Of a stretch of 6,941 bases of DNA, positions 1 to 5,256 are shown in pieces. The DNA is taken from the NCBI GenBank assembly GCA_023399275.1, contig JAEWQH010000071.1, positions 1 to 6,941 on the forward strand, given 5' to 3'. A program made the translations under genes and the position numbers. Position 1 is the first letter of the stretch. Each line of letters begins with the position of its first letter. Below the pieces are notes generated by a model that did no database searches, was not told the DNA's origin, and was given only the letters and a program-made list of their open reading frames with translations. The stretch comes from Bacillota bacterium. Lineage in GTDB: Bacteria; Bacillota; Clostridia; Christensenellales; CAG-138.

Positions 1-1009
1 CGCGCGCCGCCATCGGAACCGCGGATACGCCGGCGGAGCCGATTAGCGGGTTGATCTTGCCGCGCGTGAGCACATACATCAGCTTGCCGAGCAACAGCCC
101 GCCGACCGTGCTGAAGATGAAGGCAAACAGGCCGAGCCCGATGATCATGAGCGTGCGCGGCTGCAAAAATGTCTCTGCGGAGGCGGTGGCGCCAACGGTG
201 ACGCCCAGGAAGATGGTGACGATATTGATCAGCGCGTTGCGCGCCGTGTCGGAGAGACGATCCACAACGCCGGACTCGCGGAAGAGGTTGCCGAGCATCA
301 GCATGCCAATCAGCGGCGCGACGGAGGGCAGAAGCAGGATGCAGAGCATCGACACCAGAATCGGGAAGCACACCCGCTCTACCTTGGAGACGGGGCGCAG
401 CTGCACCATCTCGGTCTCGCGTTCTTTTTTGGTGGTTAGCATGCGCATGATGGGCGGCTGTATGATGGGAATCAGCGCCATGTAGGAATATGCGGCAATC
501 GCGATTGCCGGCAGCAGATCCGGTGCAAGGCGCGTGGTGAGGTAGATGGCCGTCGGCCCGTCCGCGCCGCCGATGATGGCGATGGAGGCCGCTTCGCCCG
601 GCGCGAAGCCGAGCAGGTTGGCGACGATGAAGGCGATCGCGATGCCAAACTGGGCACCGGCGCCCAAAAACAGGCTGCTGGGCCGCGCGATCAACGGGCC
701 AAAATCCGTCATTGCGCCGATACCGAGAAAGATGAGCGACGGATAGATGCCGAGCTTGACTCCCTGATAGAGATAGTACAGCAGCCCGCCCGGCTCGGAA
801 TCGCTGGCGGCTTTGTCCATCAGCCCCGTGATGGGGAGGTTGGCCAAGAGGATGCCAAAAGCGATTGGCAGCAGCAGCAGCGGCTCAAACTGGCGGACGA
901 TCGCCAGGTAGATCAGCACACAGGAGATCAGCAGCATGACGACATGCTGCCAGGTGAGCGCGGTAAAACCGGAAGACTGGACCAATGCGTCCAGCGCGTG
1001 ATCGAACAT
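1..1009 (-). CDS. Sodium ion-translocating decarboxylase, beta subunit (partial, C-terminus beyond window)
   Basis: Integral-membrane beta subunit of a biotin-dependent decarboxylase (oxaloacetate, methylmalonyl-CoA or glutaconyl-CoA type). It decarboxylates carboxybiotin and couples this to Na+ export. Starting at the ATG at 1009, 336 codons are present; the protein is almost entirely hydrophobic. Two family hallmarks are visible. The first is GGADGPTAI at residues 147-155, whose Asp150 corresponds to the essential Asp203 of Klebsiella OadB. The second is NPLIGSAGVSAVP at 320-332, whose Asn320, Gly324 and Ser329 have the spacing of OadB Asn373/Gly377/Ser382. GNLFRESGVVDRLSDTA (240-256) is another conserved block. 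The start is fixed by a GGAGGA ribosome site at about 1014-1019. The family is usually about 370-430 residues, so a few tens are missing past the edge. It lies downstream of the small gamma-like gene; alpha and biotin-carrier genes are not in the window, so the substrate cannot be named. Confidence 0.95.
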   Translation of the reverse strand, partial: MFDHALDALVQSSGFTALTWQHVVMLLISCVLIYLAIVRQFEPLLLLPIAFGILLANLPITGLMDKAASDSEPGGLLYYLYQGVKLGIYPSLIFLGIGAMTDFGPLIARPSSLFLGAGAQFGIAIAFIVANLLGFAPGEAASIAIIGGADGPTAIYLTTRLAPDLLPAIAIAAYSYMALIPIIQPPIMRMLTTKKERETEMVQLRPVSKVERVCFPILVSMLCILLLPSVAPLIGMLMLGNLFRESGVVDRLSDTARNALINIVTIFLGVTVGATASAETFLQPRTLMIIGLGLFAFIFSTVGGLLLGKLMYVLTRGKINPLIGSAGVSAVPMAAR

Positions 1010-1025
1010 GATTCCTCCTCATCCG

Positions 1026-1070
1026 CCGGCGCTGTGCTGAGAAGATAGGCCTTGCGGCCGGCAGCGCCGG
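1026..1070 (-). repeat. Inverted repeat just upstream of the beta-subunit ribosome site
   Basis: CCGGCGCTG (1026-1034) and CAGCGCCGG (1062-1070) are perfect 9-bp arms around a 27-nt interior that itself contains a small GGCC/GGCC stem (1048-1051 and 1056-1059). In the minus-strand mRNA the hairpin ends about 6 nt before the Shine-Dalgarno sequence of the beta gene. No U-run follows, so it is not an intrinsic terminator. A role in mRNA processing, or in setting the gamma:beta expression ratio, is inference. Confidence 0.5.
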
Positions 1071-1092
1071 TAAGCAAAACAGACTTTGGGGT

Positions 1093-1117
1093 TAACCGCG
1101 GCGCGGAGGCCGCGTTA
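1093..1117 (-). repeat. Imperfect hairpin overlapping the stop codon of the gamma-like gene
   Basis: TAAC-GCGGC (1093-1096 and 1098-1102) pairs with GCCGC-GTTA (1109-1117). The result is a 9-bp stem with one bulged C (1097) and a 6-nt loop. In the mRNA the stop codon UAA is inside the stem. There is no adjacent U-tract, which argues against termination; a partial attenuator or 3'-end stabiliser between the two cistrons is possible. Confidence 0.35.
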
Positions 1118-1264
1118 CCGGGCGCGGTGCTTCAGACGGGATGCGTTGGAAGCAACCCGAAACAGCAGCGACATCGCCTCGATGAACAGATAGAGACTGC
1201 ACAGCACGGCGAAGACGACCACCATGAGAAACAACGCGACCAGAATGCTGTCGACGACGGACAT
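1115..1264 (-). CDS. Small gamma/OadG-like membrane subunit of the Na+ pump decarboxylase (49 aa)
   Basis: An ATG at 1264 opens a 49-codon frame ending in TAA at 1115-1117. The product is one hydrophobic helix (about residues 6-28, beginning SILVALFLMVVVFAV) followed by a short basic tail ending KHRAR. This single N-terminal helix, directly upstream of the beta-subunit gene, is the arrangement of OadG/gamma (or delta) subunits, which anchor and assemble the decarboxylase complex. An in-frame TGA lies upstream (1283-1285), so the start cannot move far; the ribosome site is modest (GGTGG or AAAGGA a little upstream). At 49 residues it is shorter than most known gamma/delta subunits, and it lacks their usual Ala/Pro-rich linker and C-terminal region. 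Position and topology support the call, not a clear sequence signature; an unrelated small membrane peptide is the alternative. Confidence 0.6.
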   Translation of the reverse strand: MSVVDSILVALFLMVVVFAVLCSLYLFIEAMSLLFRVASNASRLKHRAR

Positions 1265-1302
1265 CCTTGATCCACCATCCTTTCATTTTCGGCAGAAAAG
1301 CC

Positions 1303-1335
1303 TAAAAATAAAGATGAAGGCTCCAAATGAAGCCT
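1303..1335 (-). terminator. Terminator-like hairpin in the leader of the gamma-beta operon
   Basis: Read on the minus strand, AGGCUUC (1335-1329), loop AUUU (1328-1325) and GGAGCCU (1324-1318) form a 7-bp stem with one G-U pair. It is followed by the U-rich tail UCAUCUUUAUUUUUA (1317-1303). It lies between the operon promoter (1477-1505) and the first start codon (1264), so it would act as an attenuator. The U-tract is interrupted, so efficiency may be partial. Confidence 0.5.
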
Positions 1336-1379
1336 CCACCCTAAGCTACGAAACTTGAAAACAGAGAAAGACGAACCTG

Positions 1380-1450
1380 CCGTTTGCAAAAAACCAACGG
1401 TTCGGGGGTGCCCCGCACCGCAACGCGCGGTGTCTCAATCTGCCCAACCG
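1380..1450 (-). promoter_or_regulatory. Candidate cis-regulatory RNA: three-way junction in the Na+-pump operon leader
   Basis: In the minus-strand transcript three perfect stems meet with no unpaired bases between two of the linkers. P1 is CGGUU (1450-1446) with AACCG (1402-1398). P2 is CACCGC/GCGGUG (1432-1427 with 1421-1416; loop 1426-1422). P3 is CGGGG/CCCCG (1415-1411 with 1407-1403; loop 1410-1408). The only junction single strand is GGGCAGAUUGAGA (1445-1433). A competing pairing exists: CGAACC (1404-1399) matches GGUUCG (1377-1372), and GUU (1398-1396) matches AAC (1384-1382). It would break P1 and the base of P3. With the terminator-like hairpin downstream, this resembles a riboswitch or attenuator. 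I cannot assign it to a known class. Confidence 0.45.
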
Positions 1451-1476
1451 GAATATATCGGTATGAAATTATCAGA

Positions 1477-1505
1477 ATCCTAACGCGTTTTCACGAGTTT
1501 GTCAA
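1477..1505 (-). promoter_or_regulatory. Vegetative promoter for the gamma-beta operon
   Basis: On the minus strand a consensus TTGACA (1505-1500) is separated by 17 nt from TAGGAT (1482-1477). Transcription would begin near 1470, giving a leader of about 205 nt before the ATG at 1264. Confidence 0.6.
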
Positions 1506-1770
1506 CATGTTCTTTTCCAAGACGCCGCCTTTGCAAGCCGAAAAACGCCGCGAACAGCGAAAAACTGCGCCGCAGGCCAATTGGAAGACGTGAAGAGGGT
1601 CGGGCAAGGAGCGTCACAAAAAGTTCACAATTCCGGTTTTCCAGGGGCGATTTTCAAAACTGCTTTGAAGAAAATATATAATATACAACAATAAATAAGC
1701 AAACGCACGCTGAAGAGGGGGCCGCGCAAAAAACAGGCGCGTCACTTGGCCGGTCGAAAAAAGATTCGCC
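1506..1770. other. Non-coding stretch between the divergent promoters
   Basis: No convincing gene is present. Visible features are an AT-rich block (1671-1698) containing TATAAT (1677-1682) with no good -35 box; an inverted repeat TTCAAA/TTTGAA (1653-1658 and 1664-1669) just before it; a hairpin CGCGC/GCGCG (1723-1727 and 1737-1741, 9-nt loop); the palindrome CCAATTGG (1577-1584); and two copies of TGAAGAGGG (1591-1599 and 1711-1719), each followed by GCGTCAC (1611-1617 and 1739-1745). These may be binding sites for an activator of either operon, but nothing identifies the protein. Confidence 0.4.
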
Positions 1771-1799
1771 TTGACTTTTGAAAACACGGTCGATATATT
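1771..1799 (+). promoter_or_regulatory. amt promoter
   Basis: TTGACT (1771-1776), a 17-nt spacer and TATATT (1794-1799) match the vegetative sigma consensus well. Transcription would start near 1806. An open frame in phase with amt reaches back to a TTG at 1771, but that TTG is the -35 box, which argues against it as a start codon. Confidence 0.7.
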
Positions 1800-1809
1800 A
1801 CGTCCATGG

Positions 1810-1860
1810 TCAAGCAACGACGCTGCCGGCGAGGCGGCGGCGCGGCTTGATATTTTTTTT
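1810..1860 (+). terminator. Intrinsic terminator inside the amt leader (attenuator)
   Basis: TCAAGC (1810-1815) pairs with GCTTGA (1845-1850). Inside, CG (1818-1819) pairs with CG (1841-1842), and CGCTGCC (1821-1827) pairs with GGCGGCG (1833-1839, one G-U), around loop 1828-1832. The helix is followed at once by TA and then eight Ts (1853-1860). It lies after the promoter and 21 nt before the amt ATG, so transcripts must read through it to express amt. The leader ahead of the hairpin is only a few nucleotides if the 1771 promoter is used. Confidence 0.7.
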
Positions 1861-1881
1861 GCTGAGGGAGGTAATCAACGT

Positions 1882-3600
1882 ATGGCAGAAATTCTGGACG
1901 CGGTAAACGGAGTTGTATTCCCCGTTTGGTTCCTGATTGGCGCCGCAATCGTATTCTTCATGCAGGGTGGGTTCGCGATGGTCGAGACCGGCTTTACCCG
2001 CGCGAAGAACGCCGGCAACATCATCATGAAAAACCTCATGGACTTTTGCATCGGTACGGTGATGTTCGTGCTGCTCGGCTACAGTCTGATGATGTCCGAA
2101 AACTATCTGTTTGGATTGCTCGGCGTGCCGAATCTCCAAATCTTCACCGACTTTGCCAACTTCAACTTCTCGAGCTTCGTCTTCAACCTCGTGTTCTGCG
2201 CAACGGCGGCGACCATCGTCTCCGGCGCGATGGCGGAGCGCACCAAGTTCTCTGCCTATTGCATCTACAGCGCGGTGATCAGCCTCGTGGTCTATCCCAT
2301 CGAAGCGGGCTGGGTTTGGAATGCGCAGGGCTGGCTCTTCAATCTCGGCTATATCGACTTCGCCGGTTCGTCCGCCATCCATATGGTCGGCGGCATCACG
2401 TCGTTCATCGGCGCGGCGATCCTCGGTCCGCGCATCGGCAAGTACGTCGTCAATTCCAAGACGGGCAAGAAGGAGTCGCGTGCGATCCTCGGCCACTCAA
2501 TCACGCTTGGCGCGCTCGGCGTATTCATCCTCTGGTTTGGCTGGTATGGCTTCAACGGCGCAGCGGCGACCAGCGTGGAGCAGCTCGGCTCGATCTTTCT
2601 GACCACGACGGTGGCGCCGGGTGTTGCGACGGTCGTTACGATGCTGTACACCTGGATCAAAAACGGTAAGCCGGATGTCTCCATGTCCCTCAACGGCGCG
2701 TTGGCCGGCCTTGTCGCGATCACGGCGGGGTGCGCCAATGTGGACGCGCTCGGCGCAAGCATCATCGGCATCGTCGCCGGCTTCCTCGTGGTTGCCGCGG
2801 TTGAGTTCATCGACCTCAAGCTGCACGTGGACGATCCGGTCGGCGCCATCGCCGTGCACGGCGTAAACGGCATCTGGGGCACCATAGCCGTCGGCCTGTT
2901 TGCGACCGATACCGCGCCCGGTGCGAGCGCGAAGGGCCTCTTCTATGGCGGCGGGTTTACGCAGCTCGGGATTCAGGCACTCGGCGTCATCGCCATTGCG
3001 GCCTGGACCATCGTAACCATGATCGGCGTTTTCCTGCTGATCAAGAAAGTCAACGGTCTGCGCGTTTCTCCCGAAGAGGAGATCATGGGCCTTGACAGCC
3101 AGGAGCACGGCCTCGCCAGCGGCTATGCAGACTTTATGATCACGGTGCCCGCGCTCGAAGTCGGTGCTGCTGCGGCCGTCAAGCCGACCGTGCCCGTGCC
3201 GGAGCATGTGGCGATCCCGGTGGTGAACAGTTCGCATCCGGACGCCAAGCTGACGAAGGTGACGGTCGTTACAAACCAGAGCAAGTTTGCCTCGCTGCAA
3301 AAAGCGCTCGACGCGATCGACATCACCGGCATCACCGTGACCAATGTGCTCGGTTACGGCATGCAGAAGGGGCATACGCAGAAGTACCGCGGTGTTGCGG
3401 TTGAAACAAAGCTGCTGCCCAAGGTGCAGGTGGACATCGTCGTGACGAAGGTGCCGGTCGATCTGCTGGTGAAGACCGTCAAGGAGGCGCTCTACACCGG
3501 AAGCTACGGCGACGGCAAGATCTTCATCTACGACGTGGAAAACGTGATCAAAGTCCGCACCGGAGAGGAAGGATACGACGCGCTGCAGGACGAAGAATAA
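1882..3600 (+). CDS. amt: Ammonium transporter Amt with fused C-terminal PII (GlnK-like) domain
   Basis: A 572-residue inner-membrane ammonium channel joined to its own nitrogen-signalling regulator. Residues 1-390 are the Amt domain, with about eleven membrane helices, the signature GGFAMVETGFTRAKNAGN (29-46), Asp159, and the twin pore histidines His167 and His326 (DDPVGAIAVHGVNG, 317-330). A cytosolic tail with MGLDSQEHG (402-410) follows, then a linker rich in Ala, Val and Pro (about 420-453), then a PII domain at about 456-567. PII landmarks are GITVTNVLGYG (483-493), QKGHTQKYRG (495-504, T-loop start), LLPK (511-514) and TGSYGDGKIF (539-548, ATP-binding B-loop), with Arg559 at the C-loop. 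The T-loop tyrosine that is uridylylated in enteric PII is Val507. The ATG at 1882 is chosen because GAGGGAGGT (1864-1872) precedes it and the leader terminator lies upstream. Free-standing AmtB is about 400-430 residues, PII about 112. Fusions of this kind are known in anaerobic bacteria; the PII part presumably gates the pore in cis by ATP/ADP/2-oxoglutarate state. Confidence 0.95.
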   Translation: MAEILDAVNGVVFPVWFLIGAAIVFFMQGGFAMVETGFTRAKNAGNIIMKNLMDFCIGTVMFVLLGYSLMMSENYLFGLLGVPNLQIFTDFANFNFSSFVFNLVFCATAATIVSGAMAERTKFSAYCIYSAVISLVVYPIEAGWVWNAQGWLFNLGYIDFAGSSAIHMVGGITSFIGAAILGPRIGKYVVNSKTGKKESRAILGHSITLGALGVFILWFGWYGFNGAAATSVEQLGSIFLTTTVAPGVATVVTMLYTWIKNGKPDVSMSLNGALAGLVAITAGCANVDALGASIIGIVAGFLVVAAVEFIDLKLHVDDPVGAIAVHGVNGIWGTIAVGLFATDTAPGASAKGLFYGGGFTQLGIQALGVIAIAAWTIVTMIGVFLLIKKVNGLRVSPEEEIMGLDSQEHGLASGYADFMITVPALEVGAAAAVKPTVPVPEHVAIPVVNSSHPDAKLTKVTVVTNQSKFASLQKALDAIDITGITVTNVLGYGMQKGHTQKYRGVAVETKLLPKVQVDIVVTKVPVDLLVKTVKEALYTGSYGDGKIFIYDVENVIKVRTGEEGYDALQDEE

Positions 3601-3630
3601 CCGTGCGCGCTTAGAAGCGAATATGATATG

Positions 3631-3665
3631 CAAAGCCCCGGGCCGTCGCTTGGCCCGGGGCTTTG
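3631..3665. terminator. Two-way terminator between convergent amt and codB
   Basis: AAAGCCCCGGGCC (3632-3644) and GGCCCGGGGCTTT (3652-3664) form a perfect 13-bp stem around a 7-nt loop; C3631 and G3665 add a pair. It starts 31 nt after the amt stop and about 70 nt beyond the codB stop on the other strand. The U-tracts are only UUU on each side, so termination would rest on the very stable stem; use by both strands is inferred from its symmetry and place. Confidence 0.8.
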
Positions 3666-3736
3666 TGCAAACCGTGCGGTCTGCGGGATGGGAGGTAACA
3701 CAACGCTTACGCGTGCCGCCGCGGTGAGCGCCGGCG

Positions 3737-4978
3737 CTACTTGTTCTTGTAGAAAAGCTTTGTGCCGAAGTAGTAGATGAGGCCGGCGACGACCATCGCG
3801 TTGATGGCGGCAATGCCCCACTGGACGAAGTTTCCGACCAGCGCGCCGGCGATCACGCCCGCGATGGCTGCCCAGTTGACCTTGCGTTCGGTAACCGCAT
3901 CCCCTGCATAGGCGGATTTGTTGAGGAAGTAGTCGAGCATGATGATCGCGCCGATCGGCGGCAGCGTTGCGTTGAGGAAGCTCAGCCAGCCGACGAAGTT
4001 GTTGTAGAGCCAGATGGCGGCGGCGGTGCCGACGACGCCGGCGACAAGCACCATTGGGCGTTTGCGCACCTTGGTGATGTTGGAGAGGCCCAGGCCGGAT
4101 GTATAGAGCGCGTTGTCGTTTGTCGTCCAGATATTGGCGCCGAGGACGATCAAGGCAGGAATCGCGAGCCCTTGCGCGATCATGACGTAAAAGATGTCGT
4201 CCTTGCCGGTGAATGCGCCGCCGACCGCGCCGAAGGCAAACATCAGCGTGTTGCCGATGAAAAAGGCGACGACTGTTGTGATGATCGCGATCTTGTGGTT
4301 CTTGGCGAAGCGGACGAAGTTCGGCGTGGCTGTGCCGCCGGAGACAAAGGAGCCGATGACCATGCCGACCGCGGCGAACACCGAGAGGCTGCCGGCGGAT
4401 TTTGCGAACATTGCGGTGAGTCCGCCGCCCGCCACGGTTGCCGTCACCATGGAGTAGATGCCGAGGATTGCGATCAGCGGAACGGACACGAAGCTGACGA
4501 TCTCGAGGCCCTTCATGCCGAAATAGGCCGACGAGGTCATGCATGCGCCGGCGATGACGACGAGGATCCATGGGCTGATGTTCAAAAGCTCGGCCGCGGG
4601 GATCGCAAACATCGCAACGCCCACACCGAACCAGCCGATCTGCGTGAAGCTGATCAGCGCGGAGGGGAGGTAGGAGCCAAACGTGCCAAACGAACGGTGC
4701 GCCAGCAGATCGAGACTCAACCCGGTCTTGCTGCCGATGTACGCCAGCACACCCGTGTACGCGCCGAGGATGACGCCGCCGATGAGAATGGCCCAGATGA
4801 AGCCCGATAGATCGAGCCCGTTTGCCATCTTCGCGCCAACGCTCATGCTGGCGGAGAAGAAGGTGAACCCGAGCATGATGACAAACATCGACCAGAAGCC
4901 CTTGCGCTCGCGCGCATCCGAGGGGACCGCTTCCAGTGAGTAGTCAACGTCGACATGCTGCTGCTTGGATTTCTCCAT
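3737..4978 (-). CDS. codB: Cytosine permease CodB
   Basis: A 413-residue integral membrane transporter of the nucleobase:cation symporter-1 family, close in length to E. coli CodB (about 419). It imports cytosine, which cytosine deaminase then converts to uracil and ammonia. Stretches shared with CodB as I recall it include LGFTFFSASM (36-45), TQIGWFGVGVAMFAIP (112-127), a GxxTxxFVRF block (215-224), LGANIWTTNDNALYTSGLG (279-297) and WLYNNFVGWLSFL (323-335). About twelve membrane helices are expected. The ATG at 4978 has GGAGG (4990-4986) 7 nt upstream. No codA (deaminase) lies next to it in the window: the gene downstream on this strand is separated by the amt terminator, and the upstream neighbour is a divergent LacI-type regulator, which is a candidate controller. 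Close relatives transport other bases such as hydroxymethylpyrimidine or allantoin, but the block matches favour cytosine. Confidence 0.92.
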   Translation of the reverse strand: MEKSKQQHVDVDYSLEAVPSDARERKGFWSMFVIMLGFTFFSASMSVGAKMANGLDLSGFIWAILIGGVILGAYTGVLAYIGSKTGLSLDLLAHRSFGTFGSYLPSALISFTQIGWFGVGVAMFAIPAAELLNISPWILVVIAGACMTSSAYFGMKGLEIVSFVSVPLIAILGIYSMVTATVAGGGLTAMFAKSAGSLSVFAAVGMVIGSFVSGGTATPNFVRFAKNHKIAIITTVVAFFIGNTLMFAFGAVGGAFTGKDDIFYVMIAQGLAIPALIVLGANIWTTNDNALYTSGLGLSNITKVRKRPMVLVAGVVGTAAAIWLYNNFVGWLSFLNATLPPIGAIIMLDYFLNKSAYAGDAVTERKVNWAAIAGVIAGALVGNFVQWGIAAINAMVVAGLIYYFGTKLFYKNK

Positions 4979-5021
4979 AAGACAACCTCCATATTTCTTT
5001 TTTGTATGAAACTAATTACAT

Positions 5022-5062
5022 TTGACAAGAATAATGTACCAGACGCATTGTGCGCTTGTCAA
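5022..5062. repeat. Inverted repeat TTGACAAG/CTTGTCAA spanning the codB promoter
   Basis: TTGACAAG (5022-5029) and CTTGTCAA (5055-5062) are perfect 8-bp arms whose centres are 33 bp apart, about three helical turns. The right arm holds the -35 box of codB, and the left arm lies near the expected start of transcription. Between them sits a smaller palindrome, CGCATTGTGCG (5044-5054), within the promoter spacer. This suits operator sites for a dimeric or looping regulator; the protein is not identified. Confidence 0.45.
5033..5062 (-). promoter_or_regulatory. codB promoter
   Basis: On the minus strand TTGACA (5062-5057) is followed after 18 nt by TACATT (5038-5033). The start of transcription would fall near 5026, giving a leader of roughly 50 nt to the codB ATG at 4978. 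Confidence 0.55.
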
Positions 5063-5083
5063 TCGTATATGACGCGAATACAA

Positions 5084-5135
5084 CGAAAAAATTCATATTT
5101 TCGCCAAAATTGCGTTATCATATTAAAAAATAACG
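5084..5135. repeat. Two inverted repeats in the codB-lacI intergenic region
   Basis: CGAAAA (5084-5089) with TTTTCG (5098-5103), and CGTTAT (5113-5118) with ATAACG (5130-5135), are perfect 6-bp arm pairs in AT-rich DNA. They lie upstream of both divergent promoters. They could be operators, but chance palindromes in AT-rich DNA are possible. Confidence 0.3.
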
Positions 5136-5166
5136 GAAATATGACGGAAAATGTTTTATAATTGCA

Positions 5167-5181
5167 TAGAAACCGTTTACA
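5167..5181 (+). promoter_or_regulatory. cre-like / LacI-family operator
   Basis: TAGAAACCGTTTACA fits the catabolite-responsive-element consensus WTGNAANCGNWNNCW with one mismatch (A for T at position 2). It has the AAAC-CG-TTT core with central CG typical of LacI-family operators. It lies 11 bp upstream of the -35 box of the regulator gene and just after a separate TATAAT (5157-5162). Either CcpA or the neighbouring regulator itself could bind it. Confidence 0.5.
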
Positions 5182-5192
5182 AGGCGGCCGTC

Positions 5193-5222
5193 TTGAAGCG
5201 CGATGTCCCCGCGTGATATAAT
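5193..5222 (+). promoter_or_regulatory. Promoter of the LacI-family regulator gene
   Basis: TTGAAG (5193-5198), an 18-nt spacer and TATAAT (5217-5222), preceded by TG at 5214-5215 (extended -10). Transcription would start near 5229, 28 nt before the ATG at 5257. The in-phase ATG at 5203 lies within this promoter and is unlikely to be used. Confidence 0.6.
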
Positions 5223-5256
5223 GAAACATCACCGCAAAGGAACGACGTGGGGAACC

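Noticed and set aside
1398..1450. T-box leader, because CACCGCG resembles the T-box core NACCGCG
   Set aside because: The rest of the AGGGUGG part does not match, the promoter leaves no room for stem I with a specifier loop, and the downstream genes are not amino-acid related.
1384..1681. Small plus-strand frames in the divergent control region
   Set aside because: No ribosome sites, no conserved features, and they overlap the promoter and structured leader of the opposite operon.
1752..1770. ANTAR-type hexaloop (CGAA stem with six-base loop) ahead of the amt terminator
   Set aside because: The loop AAAAGA lacks G at position 4, there is no second hexaloop at the usual spacing, and the element overlaps the promoter rather than lying in the transcript from it.
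1771..1881. N-terminal extension of Amt by 37 residues from a TTG at 1771
   Set aside because: The TTG is the -35 box of a good promoter, the stretch contains the leader terminator, and the ATG at 1882 has a strong ribosome site and the normal Amt N-terminus.
2497..3813. Long minus-strand open frame opposite amt and the terminator
   Set aside because: Its product is His/Arg/Asp-rich low-complexity sequence with no family features; it mirrors the codon bias of amt on the other strand and runs through the terminator hairpin.
4172..4810. Plus-strand open frame opposite codB
   Set aside because: Antisense shadow of a clear CodB gene; composition is Asp/Glu/Arg/His-rich with no recognisable domain.
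5203..5256. Longer LacI-family protein starting at ATG 5203
   Set aside because: The extension covers an extended -10 promoter, and the LacI DNA-binding domain begins normally at 5257 behind a GGGGAA ribosome site.
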